From assembly GCF_022539505.1 (NCBI RefSeq), contig NC_061513.1, positions 183,612,017-183,676,016 on the forward strand: 64,000 nucleotides of DNA, written 5' to 3'. The notes under the pieces are model-generated. The model ran no database searches and was not told the DNA's origin. It was given only the letters and a program-made list of their open reading frames with translations. The DNA comes from Lolium rigidum (Eukaryota > Streptophyta > Magnoliopsida > Poales > Poaceae). Positions 43,948-56,329 of this stretch are shown in pieces; positions within the stretch are counted from its first letter, which is position 1, and every line of letters starts with the position of its first letter. Both the position numbers and the translations under genes were made by a program.

Positions 43948-45671
43948 TGATACGTCTCCGACGTATCGATAATTTCTTATGTTCCATGCCACATTATTGA
44001 TGATATCTACATGTTTTATACATACTTTATGTCATATTTATGCGTTTTCCGGAACTAACCTATTGACGAGATGCCGAAGGGCCGGTTCTGTTTTCTCGTC
44101 GTTTTGGTTCCGAAATCCTAGTAAGGAAATATTCTCGAATCGGACGAAATCAACGCCCAGGGTCCTATTTTTCCACGAAGCTTCCAGAAGACCGAAGGGG
44201 AAAAGAAGTGGGGCCACGAGGTGGGGACACAGTAGGGCGGCGCGGCCCAAGCCCTGGCCACGCCGGCCTAGTGTGTGGTCCCACCAGGACCCCTCCGACT
44301 CCGCCTCTTCGCCTATTTAGTCGTCCCTGACCTAAAACCTCGACCACGTTCGACGAAACCAGAGAAAACCTTCCAGAGCCGCCGCCATCGCGAAGCCAAG
44401 ATCCGGGGACAGGAGTCTCCGTTCCGGCACGCCGCCGGGACGGGGAAGTGCCCCCGGAAGGCTCCTCCATCGACACCACCGCCATCTTCATCAACGCTGC
44501 TGTCTCCCATGAGGAGGGAGTAGTTCTCCATCGAGGCTCGGGGCTGTACCGGTAGCTATGTGGTTAATCTCTCTCCTATGTACTTCAATACAATAATCTC
44601 ATGAGCTGCCTTACATGATTGAGATTCATATGATGATGCTTGTAATCTAGATGTCATTATGCTAGTCAAGTGGATTTTACTTATGTGATCTCCGGAGACT
44701 CCTTGTCCCACGTGTGTAAAGGTGACGGTGTGTGCACCGTGTGGGTCTCTTAGGCTATATGTCACGGAATACTTATTCACCGTTATGAATGGCATAGTGA
44801 AGTGCTTATTTATATCCCTTTATGATTGCAATGTGTTTTGTATCACAATTTATCCGTGTGCTACTCTAGTGATGTTATTAAAGTAGTTTATTCCTCCCGC
44901 ACGGTGTAATGGTGACGAGTGTGTGCATCGTGTAGTACTTGGCGTAGGCTATGATTGTGATCTCTTGTAGATTATGAAGTTAACTATTGCTATGATGGTA
45001 TTGATGTGATCTATGCCTCCTTTCGTAGTGTGAAGGTGACGAGTGTGCATGCTATGTTAGTACTTGGTTTGGTTATGTTGATCTGTCATGCACTCTAAGG
45101 TTATTTAAATATGAACATTGAATATTGTGGAGCTTGTTAACTCCGGCATTGAGGGTTCGTGTAATCCTACACGAGTTAGTGGTGTTCATCATCCAACAAG
45201 AGGGTGTAGAGTCTAGCATCTATCTATTATTCCGTTATGTGATCAATGTTGAGAGTGTCCACTAGTGAAAGTATAATCCCTAGGCCTTGTTCCTAAATAT
45301 CGCTATCGCTGTTTGTTTACTCGTTTTTATCGCATCTATACTTCCTGCAATATTACCATCATCAACCACACACCAGTCCTGGACAGCAAAGCACTTTTCT
45401 GGTGCCGTTGCTACTGCTCGTATTTATTCATACCACCTGTATTTCACTATCTCTTCGCCGAACTAGTGCACCTATTAGGTGTGTTGGGGACACAAGAGAC
45501 TTCTTGCTTTGTGGTTGCAGGGTTGCATGAGAGGGATATCTTTGACCTCTTCCTCCCTGAGTTCGATAAACCTTGGGTGATCCACTTAAGGGAAACTTGC
45601 TGCTGTTCTACAAACCTCTGCTCTTGGAGGCCCAACACTGTCTACAAGAATAGAAGCACCCGTAGACATCA
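43948..45671 (+). repeat. Element 3 5' LTR
   Basis: 1724 bp, nearly identical to the 3' LTR. Differences are mostly CAG/CTG-type, for example CGAG at 45039 against CAG at 50253. Confidence 0.92.
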
Positions 45672-45681
45672 AGCACTTTTC

Positions 45682-45699
45682 TGGCGCCGTTGCCAGGGA
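45682..45699 (+). promoter_or_regulatory. Primer-binding site of element 3 (tRNA-Asp type)
   Basis: TGGCGCCGTTGCCAGGGA, 10 bases after the LTR end. A second, weaker relative lies at about 45745-45765. Confidence 0.8.
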
Positions 45700-45837
45700 G
45701 GAAAGGTAAAAGGCACTCATACTCCGGTCCGAGGTAAAAGTACTTTTCTGTTGCCGTTGTGTGTGTGCTCGAAGCTATTTCCTTTAGATCCTTCAATTGC
45801 ATCTTTTTGTTTCTTTTTTACACTAGTTTGGCATAAT

Positions 45838-46581
45838 GGACAACAATGAGCTTCTTATTCTATTTCCTGATTTAAAACATGGATTGTTTGATGCGAAAAT
45901 TTAAAAACCTATGGAATCTTATTTGCATGCTGGTAGTAATATTAGTATGAACACTTTGAATACCATTGTTGCTAATGATATAGAAAGTTCTAAGCTTGGG
46001 GAAGCTGGTTTTGATGAGCATGATCTTTTTAGTCCCCCAAGCTTTGAGGAGAAAATTTACTTTGATGATACTTTGCCTCCTATTTAGGATGATTATAATG
46101 ATAGTAGTCTTTTAGTACCGCCTGTTATGGAGGATAAATTTGATTATGATTACAATATGCCTCCTATATTTGATGATGAAAATATAATGATAGCTACTTT
46201 GTTGAATTTGCTCCCACTACAACTAATAAAATTGATTATGCTTATGTGGAGAGTAATAATTTTATGCATGAGACTCATGATAAGAATGTTTCATTTGATA
46301 GTTATATTGTTGAGTTTGCTCATGATGCTACTGGATATTATTATGAGAGAGGAAAATATGGTTGTAGAAATTTTCATGTTACTAAAATGCCTCTCTATGT
46401 GCTGAAATTTTTGAAGCTACACTTGTTCTATCTTCCTATGCTTGTTACTTTGCTCTTCATGAACTTGTTTATTTACAAGATTCCTATGCATAGGAAGCAT
46501 GTTAGACTTAAATTTGTTTTGAATTTGCCTCTTGATGCTCTCTTTTGCTTCAACTTTTATTTCTTGCGAGTGCATCATTAA
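45838..46581 (+). pseudogene. Element 3 ORF of unknown function (Sabrina-type partner family)
   Basis: Translation from ATG at 45838 gives MDNNELLILFPDLKHGLF, then a stop at about 45901, then MESYLHAGSNISMNTLN, IVANDIESSKLGEAGFDEHD, FSPPSFEEKIYFDDTLPPI, another stop, and after one frame change YIVEFAHDATGYYYERGKYG and a hydrophobic, Lys-rich end. I recognise this acidic N-terminal and hydrophobic C-terminal pattern from non-autonomous grass Gypsy elements; no function is known. Two stop codons and a frameshift near 46200 make this copy a pseudogene. Confidence 0.7.
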
Positions 46582-49145
46582 AACTGCTGAGCCCATCTTA
46601 ATGGCTATAAAGAAAGAACTTCTTGGGAGATAACCCATGTGTTTATTTTGCTACAGTACCTATATTTTATATTTGTGTCTTGGAAGTTGTTACTACTGTA
46701 GCAACCTCTCCATATCTTAGTTTTGTACCTAGTTGTGCCAAGTAAAGTCGTTGATAGTAAGGTTCATACTAGATTTGGATTACTGCGCAGAAACAGATTT
46801 CTTTGCAGTCACGAATCTAGGCCTAATTCTTTGTAGGCAACTCAGAAATATATGCCAATTTACGTGAGTGATCCTCAGATACGTACGCAACTTTCATTCA
46901 ATTTGAGCATTTTCATTTGAGCAAGTCTGGTGCCTCTTTAAAATTCGTCTTTACGGACTGTTCTGTTTTGACAGATTCTGCCTTTTATTTCGCATTGCCT
47001 CTTTTGCTATGTGGGATGGATTTCTTTGTTCCATTAACTTCCAGTAGCTTTGAGAAATGTCCGAAGTGTTAATAATGATTGTGTCACCTCCGAACATGTG
47101 AGTTTTTGATTATGCACTAACCCTCTAATGAGTTTGTTTCGAGTTTGGTGTGAAGCAAGTTTTCAAGGGTCAAGAGAGGAGGATGATATACTACGATCAA
47201 GAAGAGTGAAAAGTCTAAGCTTGGGGATGCCCCGGTGGTTCATCCATGCATATTTCAAGAAGACTCAAGCATCTAAGCTTGGGGATGCCCAAGGCATCCC
47301 CTTCTTCATCGACAAATTATCGAGTTCCTTCTCTTGAAACTATATTTTTATTCGGTCACATCATATGTACTTTACTTGGAGCGTCTGTTTGTTTTTGTTT
47401 TTTGTTTTTGTTTGAATAAATGCTTGTGTGGGAGAGAGACACGCTCCGCTGGTTCATATGAACACATGTGTTCTTAGCTTTTAATGTTCATGGCGAAGGT
47501 TGAAACTGCTTCGTTAATTGTTATATGGTTGGAAACGGAAAATGCCGCATTTGGTAAATGGTTTAATGTCTTGAATAATGTGATACTTGGCAATTGTTGT
47601 GCTCATGTTTAAGCTCTTGCATCATATACTTTGCACCTATTAATGAAGAAATACATAGAGCTTGCTAAAATTTGGTTTGCATAATTGGTCTCTCTAAAGT
47701 CTAGATAATTTCTAGTATTGAGTTTGAACAACAAGAAAGACGGTGTAGAGTCTTATAATGTTTACAATATGTCTTTTATGTGAGTTTTGCTGCACCGGTT
47801 CATCCTTGTGTTTGTTTCAAATAACCTTGCTAGCCTAAACCTTGTATCGAGAGGGAATACTTCTCATGCATCCAAAATCCTTGAGCCAACCACTATGCCA
47901 TTTGTGTCCACCATACCTACCTACTACATGGTATTTCTCCGCCATTCCAAAGTAAATTGCTTGAGTGCTACCTTTAAAATTTTCATTCTTTACCTTTGCA
48001 ATATATAGCTCATGGGACAAATAGCTTAAAAACTATTGTGGTATTGAATATGTACTTATGCACTTTATCTCTTATTAAGTTGCTTGTTGTGCGATAACCA
48101 TGTTTCTGGGGACGCCATCAACTACTCTTTGTTGAATATCATGTGAGTTGCTATGCATGTTCGTCTTGTCTGAAGTAAGGGAGATTTACCATTTATTTAA
48201 TGGTTAGAGCATGCATAATGTTAGAGAAGAACATTGGGCCGCTAACTAAAGCCATGATCCATGGTGGAAGTTTCAGTTTTGGACATATATCCTCAATCTC
48301 ATATGAGAACATTAATTGTTGCTACATGCTTATGCATTAAAGGGGAGTTCATTATCTGTTGTCTATGTTGTCCCGGTATGGATGTCTAAGTTGAGAATAA
48401 TCAAAAGCGAGAAATCCAATGCGAACTTTCTCCTTAGACCTTTGTACGAGCGGCATAGAGGTACCCCTTTGTGACACTTGGTTAAAACATGTGTATTGTG
48501 ATGATAATCCCGGTAATCCAAGCTAATTAGGACAAGGTGCGGGCACTATTAGTATACTATGCATGAGGCTTGCAACTTGTAAGATATAATTTACATAACA
48601 CATATGCTTTATTACTACCGTTGACAAAATTGTTTCTTGTTTTCAAAACCAAAGCTCTAGCACAAATATAGCAATCAATGCTTCCCTTTGCGAAGGGCCT
48701 TTCTTTTACTTTTATGTTGAGTCAGTTCATCTATCTCTCTCCACCTCAAGAAGCAAACACTTGTGTGAACTGTGCATTGATTCCTATATACTTGCATATT
48801 GCACTTGTTATATTACTTTACATTGACAATATCCATGAGATATACATTTTATAAGTTGAAAGCAACCGCTGAAACTTAATCTTCCTTTGTGTTGCTTCAA
48901 TACCTTTACTTTGATTTATTGCTTTATGAGTTAACTCTTATGCAAGACTTATTGATGCTTGTCTTGAAAGTACTATTCATGAAAAGTCTTTGCTTTATGA
49001 TTCATTTGTTTACTCATGACATTACCATTGTTTTGATCGCTGCATTCATTACATATGCTTACAATATTATGATCAAGGTTATGATGGCATGTCACTCCAC
49101 AAATTATCTTTGTTATCGTTTACCTGCTCGGGACGAGCAGGAACT
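46582..49145 (+). other. Element 3 non-coding 3' interior
   Basis: No supported coding. It includes repeated AAGCTTGGGGATGC strings (about 47218 and 47275) and a TTTTTGTTTTTGTTTG simple repeat near 47395. It is collinear with the minus strand of 26510-28770 in element 1. Confidence 0.8.
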
Positions 49146-49159
49146 AAGCTTGGGGATGC
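49146..49159 (+). promoter_or_regulatory. Polypurine tract of element 3
   Basis: AAGCTTGGGGATGC directly before the 3' LTR. Confidence 0.8.
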
Positions 49160-50884
49160 TGATACGTCTCCGACGTATCGATAATTTCTTATGTTCCATG
49201 CCACATTATTGATGATATCTACATGTTTTATACATACTTTATGTCATATTTATGCGTTTTCCGGAACTAACCTATTGACGAGATGCCGAAGGGCCGGTTC
49301 TGTTTTACTGCTGTTTTTGGTTCCGAAATCCTAGTAAGGAAATATTCTCGGAATCGGACGAAATCAACGCCCGGGGTCCTATTTTTCCACGAAGCTTCCA
49401 GAAGACCGAAGGGGAAAAGAAGTGGGGCCACGAGGTGGGGACACAGTAGGGCGGCGCGGCCCAAGCCCTGGCCGCGCCGGCCTAGTGTGTGGTCCCACCA
49501 GGACCCCTCCGACTCCGCCTCTTCGCCTATTTAGTCGTCCCTGACCTAAAACCTCGACCACGTTCGACGAAACCAGAGAAAACCTTCCAGAGCCGCCGCC
49601 ATCGCGAAGCCAAGATCTGGGGGACAGGAGTCTCTGTTCCGGCACGCCGCCGGGACGGGAAGTGCCCCGGAAGGCTCCTCCATCGACACCACCGCCATCT
49701 TCATCAACGCTGTCTGTCTCCCATGAGGAGGGAGTAGTTCTCCATCGAGGCTCGGGGCTGTACCGGTAGCTATGTGGTTAATCTCTCTCTATGTACTTCA
49801 ATACAATAATCTCATGAGCTGCCTTACATGATTGAGATTCATATGATGATGCTTGTAATCTAGATGTCATTATGCTAGTCAAGTGGATTTTACTTATGTG
49901 ATCTCCGGAGACTCCTTGTCCCACGTGTGTAAAGGTGACAGTGTGTGCACCGTGTGGGTCTCTTAGGCTATATTTCACAGAATACTTATTCACTCGTTAT
50001 GAATGGCATAGTGAAGTGCTTATTTATATCCCTTTATGATTGCAATGTGTTTTGTATCACAATTTATCCGTGTGCTACTCTAGTGATGTTATTAAAGTAG
50101 TTTATTCCTCCCGCACGGTGTAATGGTGACAAGTGTGTGCATCGTGTAGTACTTGGCGTAGGCTATGATTGTGATCTCTTGTAGATTATGAAGTTAACTA
50201 TTGCTATGATGGTATTGATGTGATCTATGCCTCCTTTCGTAGTGTGAAGGTGACAGTGTGCATGCTATGTTAGTACTTGGTTTGGTTATGTTGATCTGTC
50301 ATGCACTCTAAGGTTATTTAAATATGAACATTGAATATTGTGGAGCTTGTTAACTCCGGCATTGAGGGTTCGTGTAATCCTACACAGTTAGTGGTGTTCA
50401 TCATCCAACAAGAGGGTGTAGAGTCTAGCATCTATCTATTATTCTGTTATGTGATCAATGTTGAGAGTGTCCACTAGTGAAAGTATAATCCCTAGGCCTT
50501 GTTCCTAAATATCGCTATCGCCGTTTGTTTACTCGTTTTATCGCATCTATACTTCTCCGCAATATTACCACCATCAACCACACACCAGTCCTGGACAGCA
50601 AAGCACTTTTCTAGTGCCGTTGCTACTTGCTCGTATTTATTCATACCACCCGTATTTCACTATCTCTTCGCCGAACTAGTGCACCTATTAGGTGTGTTGG
50701 GGACACAAGAGACTTCTTGCTTTGTGGTTGCGGGGTTGCATGAGAGGGATATCTTTGACCTCTTCCTCCCTGAGTTCGATAAACCTTGGGTGATCCACTT
50801 AAGGGAAACTTGCTGCTGTTCTACAAACCTCTGCTCTTGGAGGCCCAACACTGTCTACAAGAATAGAAGCACCCGTAGACATCA
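49160..50884 (+). repeat. Element 3 3' LTR
   Basis: 1725 bp; ends GACATCA, then element A LTR sequence GTCACCGGCG resumes. Confidence 0.92.
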
Positions 50885-52888
50885 GTCACCGGCGCCGGTC
50901 GCCGGAGTTGACCACCGTCAGTTGACCGCTGTGGGGCCCGCCCCTTTTCTCCTTTTATTTTTATTATTTTATGTAAAATAAAAATCCATGACATGTGGGC
51001 CCCTCTGCCATGTTTTTAATAATTTTCAAAATATTTAGTAAAAAGAATAAAACCCTGACATGTGGGTCCAGGTCTGTCAGATTTTAATTATTTTCCAGAA
51101 GTTTCAGAAATGATTTAAAATGAATAAAACTTGTAAAATTCATAACTTATTCATTTTAAATACGAAAATATGTTTAATACATAAAAAAATTCAGAAAAAT
51201 GAGATCTACATTTTGGTAGAAAAATCATGCATTGTTAAACAACTTAGAACCTAGTTGTTTTAGAAGAACTTAATCAACCCCTCTGAGGCTCCGGAACTAC
51301 TAACCCTAGTCTCATCGGATCCCAGTTAAATTGATGATCATGTCTTAGCGTTAGTTCAACACCTTTAACATGTCATATCATCATTCTTGTATGTGCATTG
51401 CATCTATGCCATGTGTTGATTGTTGTCCTGCCTTTCCGGTGTTTGATTCTTCGCGTTCGATAGAGCAAGTGCCCGAGACGATGAAGATCGACAACGACGA
51501 AGATCAATACTTGTGCATCGACGAACAAGTCAAGCATGGGATCTCCGAAGATCCATATCCGTTTGTCAGGGACAAAGGCAAGCCCTAGCCTGGTTCATAT
51601 TATGATTTCGAAATGCTTTTACTTTTGGTTCATACATATTACATTCATTTCCAATATGTTTTATCGGCAGGTATAGTTATCCTATGTGTCTTACATTTAC
51701 CATCCTTGTAGCCTAAATACTCTGATCCACAGCTCCCAACAAGACTACATTTGAGCTATGTGTGCATCGCTAGAGCCGTTATATCGAATATGCTTAGCCA
51801 TGCTTAGTTGACGAATTCTGATCCATTGAACTGGATCATGGGGAAAAGGTGGAAAAGGTTTTCAAAGTGCATCATACAGGGCATGGCCGGGGTGAAGGAT
51901 GCTGGAGGCATTGAACTGGATCCCCTGCGCACAATGACCGGGACCGCCTCGGAGAATGACTACCTACGATGACGGAGTTCCCCAATTAGATTGACTCATG
52001 GAATAGACGAAGTAAGGGAAAGGTTTTGGTCGATCACCCTCTGCCGGCACACCAAGGAAGTGTGTAACGTACGGCGCTAAGAGTCGGTCGGCGCGTGTGG
52101 TTAAACTTGTACACCCCTGCAGGTTAAATATTTTCGAAAAGCCGTGTCCACAGTTACAGATGACTTGGTGATGGATTCTGTTATCATAGACAACATGAAC
52201 CTAAATCGTAAAACTTGGAATCAATGTGTGATAAGGATCCCTTCTCGTGGTATCGAGGGGTGATCCTAGTTGATAGGTTCAGCATATGATGAAGATCTTG
52301 GTGGATTCAATATGATGATCAGTAGAGCTAGAGATGTCGCTCTCTTATCCCCTTTTGAAAATGATATGAATAGACGAGCTTCTGCTCCCTCTTGTTTTAT
52401 AAAGGAAAACTGGCTTTCCGCAAAATAAGCTCCACATAGCCTCGCATACCAGCTTTGCCAACAGGTTGTACTAAGTCTTGCTGAGTCCCTGTACTTAGCT
52501 GTGCATGCTTTGTTTCAGATGAAGTCGCTCCAACAAATGAAGGTTTCTAGGTCAACATCGAATAGTAGCTTGGGATTCCCAAGTGGCACCCTGGAATCTA
52601 TGGGCTGGGACGTCACTGTTATGCTCCTGGCCTCTTAGGCCTTTTGCTATCTTGCTATTTCGAATAGCATAACTTTGCTTCTGTTGATTGATGAAATGTC
52701 AGGTCAGTGACCTCTGCTTGTAATACTTTGGTTATTCGCTCAATTATGATCTTGTATTACTTCTTTGAGTCGTAGAGTCACTGTTGTGTTACCGATTCTC
52801 ACCCTGTAGGCCCTAGAGATCTAGGTTAGGCTTATGCCAGATGGAGATCTGGGTTTGTCTAGCCTACGACCTCCAGGGGTTCCCGACA
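50885..52888 (+). repeat. Element A 3' LTR, copy 2, right piece
   Basis: Continues the LTR through 51590 (match to 38050-38760) and on to the true LTR end TTCCCGACA. With 42879-43947 the LTR is about 3.07 kb. The last 280 bp match 33063-33342. Confidence 0.85.
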
Positions 52889-54705
52889 ATTGATTGGTGT
52901 TGGAGATGAGTAAAATGTTTCCTGACTATAGTGATGCAAAAGGAAGCTTGTCTAGACTGTGGCATAGACTTTGGCATGTCATGTTGGATATTATTCTTGT
53001 CATATGCTTAGTATTTACTCATGTAGCATGACTTGCCTCAAATAGCTGAGAGTGCATAATGTGTCATTGAAAGAATCGTGTGTTGTTTCCATCATAAAAG
53101 CATAATATTGTGATATTCTCCTTTGATGCTTTATTGGGTTAACTTGGCACATGCTTATACCATGTTATGACTATAACCAGATCAACTAAAGCCTCTATGA
53201 TCATTTAGTTTTTGATTTGTAATATCACTTTATGCTTTGATTGATAATGTTTTATCGCTATGCATGACTATCGCCATTATTGCTCTCTTAGTTGGTCGCT
53301 CCCAGTCTTTTGCTAGCCTTCGCCTGTAGTGAGTATGAACTCTACTCGTGCATCCAACCACCAATAACCAAAGTTTGCCAATTGTGTCCACCATATCTAC
53401 CTAGTAGCATTATTGTTATTCCAAGTATATTCATCATGTTTTTATTTATCTTCCAAATTAAATTTTGGCATGAGAAAATTAGTCAGTATAGCTCTCACGA
53501 ACTTGATGGCACATTTACTTTTTTGCATTTAATAAACTTGATCATTGTGACTATCTTATGAAGTTTATATGTTTGCAAATTTCAAGTTGGGAGTTAGCAT
53601 AACCATGCTTTCATGGGGAACGCTTTCGACATTGCACTTATTCATATTTAGTTGATGTCATGTTCTTTTGCTTATGGATGCCTAGCGGTGCGAAATAAAA
53701 TGGAAACTTGTAAGTCCATGGAATTTGTATATGAGTTAGGGAAACGCTCGGGCCGCTAATCTAAGCCATGCATCATTCATGGTGGAAATTTACAACGAAC
53801 CATAGTGAGCATTCTATGAAGCATTTTCAATAAAAAGCTATACCCATAGTAAATAAAAAGTTGCTGAGATGTTCATTGTCTGTTTGTCTTGTCATTTTGG
53901 CATGGGATTGTTCCTACAAGAGTACCTCCATATCATGGGCAAGAGGTACCCCATTGGCGGTTCTCGATGATACATGTATACTTACAATGACAAGAACTTA
54001 TTTGGGACCTAAGTTGAGTAGCATGAGGTTTAGGTACTTGTATTCAAGGGGCATGAGATTTTCAACTAGTGATTTGCAAGCATATAGCTCATATTTGATT
54101 CACATTAAGTTAAACCATTCAAGATGCTTATGATAGGGGCAATGAGGGCTCAAAGCTAATGAGTACCATAATTTTTGTAAGGCCTATAAAACTTGTTAAT
54201 CTTGCTTACTCTGCAAAGAGTCTCTCTTTTACTTTTATGTTGAGTCTTCATCTTCTACTTTATGCACCAATTAAGAGAGCATAGTTGTAATTCTTAGTGC
54301 AATGTGCATAGTCCAAAATTATTATTGATTGATTCATGATTATGAATATTGCTTGTTCTTAATTACTTGTATCTAGTCACCCTTTGAACTTTAAAGGTGT
54401 CCTAGCATTTATGTTTTGCTACTCCATAAAGGACATATTGAGTACCACTTTGCTATGTTTTATCTATGCTCATAAAAAAATAGTTGCTTTCAATGCACTA
54501 TTATTCATGATCCTTTGTTTGAGTTACTCTTCATGTTATAACATAGTTGCTAAGTTCTATTTAATTATATCTATCATGCCGATGTTTAGAATAATTTGAT
54601 CCCATCTCACAATGCTTTACAATGCTTGATCAAGATTGTGTTGGCTGCATGTCACCTCAAAATTTATTTTGTTATCACTTACCTACTCGAGGATGAGCAG
54701 GAGTT
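52889..54705 (+). mobile_element. Element 4, non-coding 3' interior (truncated on the left)
   Basis: It starts directly at the end of element A's LTR. It shares short blocks with the 3' interior of element 3, such as CTTTTACTTTTATGTTGAGT and GGGCCGCTAA. No coding frame is supported. Confidence 0.7.
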
Positions 54706-54720
54706 AAGCTTGGGGATGCT
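54706..54720 (+). promoter_or_regulatory. Polypurine tract of element 4
   Basis: AAGCTTGGGGATGCT, immediately before the LTR. Confidence 0.75.
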
Positions 54721-56292
54721 TGATACGTCTCAAACGTATCTATAATTTTTGCTTGTTTTACACCAATTCATATATGTTTTGCTGATACTTCGTTGCACTT
54801 CTATACATTTTACGGCACTAACCTATTAACAAGATGCCACAGTGCGCTTCCCTGTTTTATGCTGTTTTTGTATTTCGTGAAAAGTTGTACAGGAAATATT
54901 CTCGAATTGCACGAAACAAAAGCCGAAGTCAATATTTTACCATAACGAAGAAAGAGTCCAGAGGGAGTCGAAGGGGGCAGCAGGGCGGCCACACCGCCCT
55001 AGGCGCGGCTCGGCACCGGCCCGTGCCTAGGGGTGGTGTGGGCCACCTTGGCCTCCACCGACATCGCCCCTCCGCCTATTTATTCACGATCTCGGAAAAC
55101 CCCGAATACCCGAGCCTCCATCCACGAAAAGTTTCATCGCGGCCGCCATCGCGGAACCCATCTCGGGGTCTCGAAGCTCTTCTCGGCACCCTGCTGAAGG
55201 GGGAAATCATCGCCGGAGGCATCTACATCGCCATGCCCGCCTCCGATGTGATGCGTGAGTAGTTCATCCATGGACTATGTGTCCATAGCAGTAGCTAGAT
55301 GGTTGTTTTTTCCAATTGGTGCCTCATGTTTAGATCTTGTGAGCTGCCCTACATGATCAAGATTATCCTTATGTAATCCTACATGTTGTGTTTGCTGGGA
55401 TCCGATGAATATTGTATACTATGTTGAGATCGATTATATATTCATGTCATATGTTATTTGTGATCTTGCATGCTCTCCGTTGCTAGTAGATACTCTGGCC
55501 AAGTAGATGCTTGTGACTCTAAGAGGGGGTATTTATGCTCGATAGTAGGTTCATGCCTCTAGTTTTCTAGAAGAGTGACAATAACTTCTAAGATTGTAGA
55601 TGTGTTGTTGCTACTAGGGAGAAAACAACAATGTTTTATACAAGGGTAATTCTATTGTTTACTTTACACACATTGCTTAATGCGATAATCTGTTGCTTGC
55701 ACCTTAATACTGGAAGGGGTTCGGACAATAACCAGAAGGTGGATTATTAGTCATATACGTAGTTGGATTACGGTCTATGTATTATGTTGTAATGCCCAAA
55801 CGAATCTCATAGTAATCATCTTATCATGTATGGTTGATATTCTGTCAATTGCCCAGCTGTAATTTGTTCACCGAGCATGTTATTTATCTTTATGGAGAGA
55901 CACCTCTAGTGAACTGTGGACCCCTGTCCTTTCCTTTACACTGATAAATTCAACCACTGCAATACTCCTCTTTTACTTACTACAAAGCTCTGTTCTCTTT
56001 AATTACTGCAAACATCTCTTTCCACTCGATACGTCTAATCCTTTGTGTTTAGCAAACCGGTGAGATTGACAACCTCACAGTAAGTTGGGGCATGTGTTGT
56101 GTGCAGGTTCCACGTTGTTGATGATGCCGGTAGTGCGCCCTGCCACTAGTAAGCTAGCAACACCTTCAGAAGTCACGCCTTTCTCCTACTGGTCGATTAA
56201 ACCTTGGTTTCTTACTGAGGGAAAACTTGCCGCTGCGCTCATCACACCTTCCTCTTGGGGTTTCCCAACCGCTTCCACAACAACCGCCACCA
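54721..56292 (+). repeat. Element 4 LTR
   Basis: Starts TGATACGTCTCAAACGTATC, an obvious relative of the element 1 and 3 LTRs. A TATTTATTC TATA-like box lies at about 55075. It is followed at 56301-56316 by TGGCGCCATCACCGGA, a primer-binding-site relative, so interior sequence lies on both sides of one LTR. Confidence 0.75.
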
Positions 56293-56329
56293 AGATTGTC
56301 TGGCGCCATCACCGGAGCACCATCACGCC

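Larger units (their letters stand above)
43948..50884 (+). mobile_element. Element 3: non-autonomous Gypsy related to element 1
   Basis: LTRs at 43948-45671 and 49160-50884 start TGATACGTCTCCGACG and end GTAGACATCA. The tRNA-Asp-type primer site is at 45682-45699 and the polypurine tract at 49146-49159. The interior has one decayed ORF of unknown function (45838-46581) and 2.6 kb of non-coding DNA shared in part with element 1. It interrupts the LTR of element A, but without a clean 5-bp duplication: the left flank is GGGGATGC, a copy of the polypurine tract end. Confidence 0.88.
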
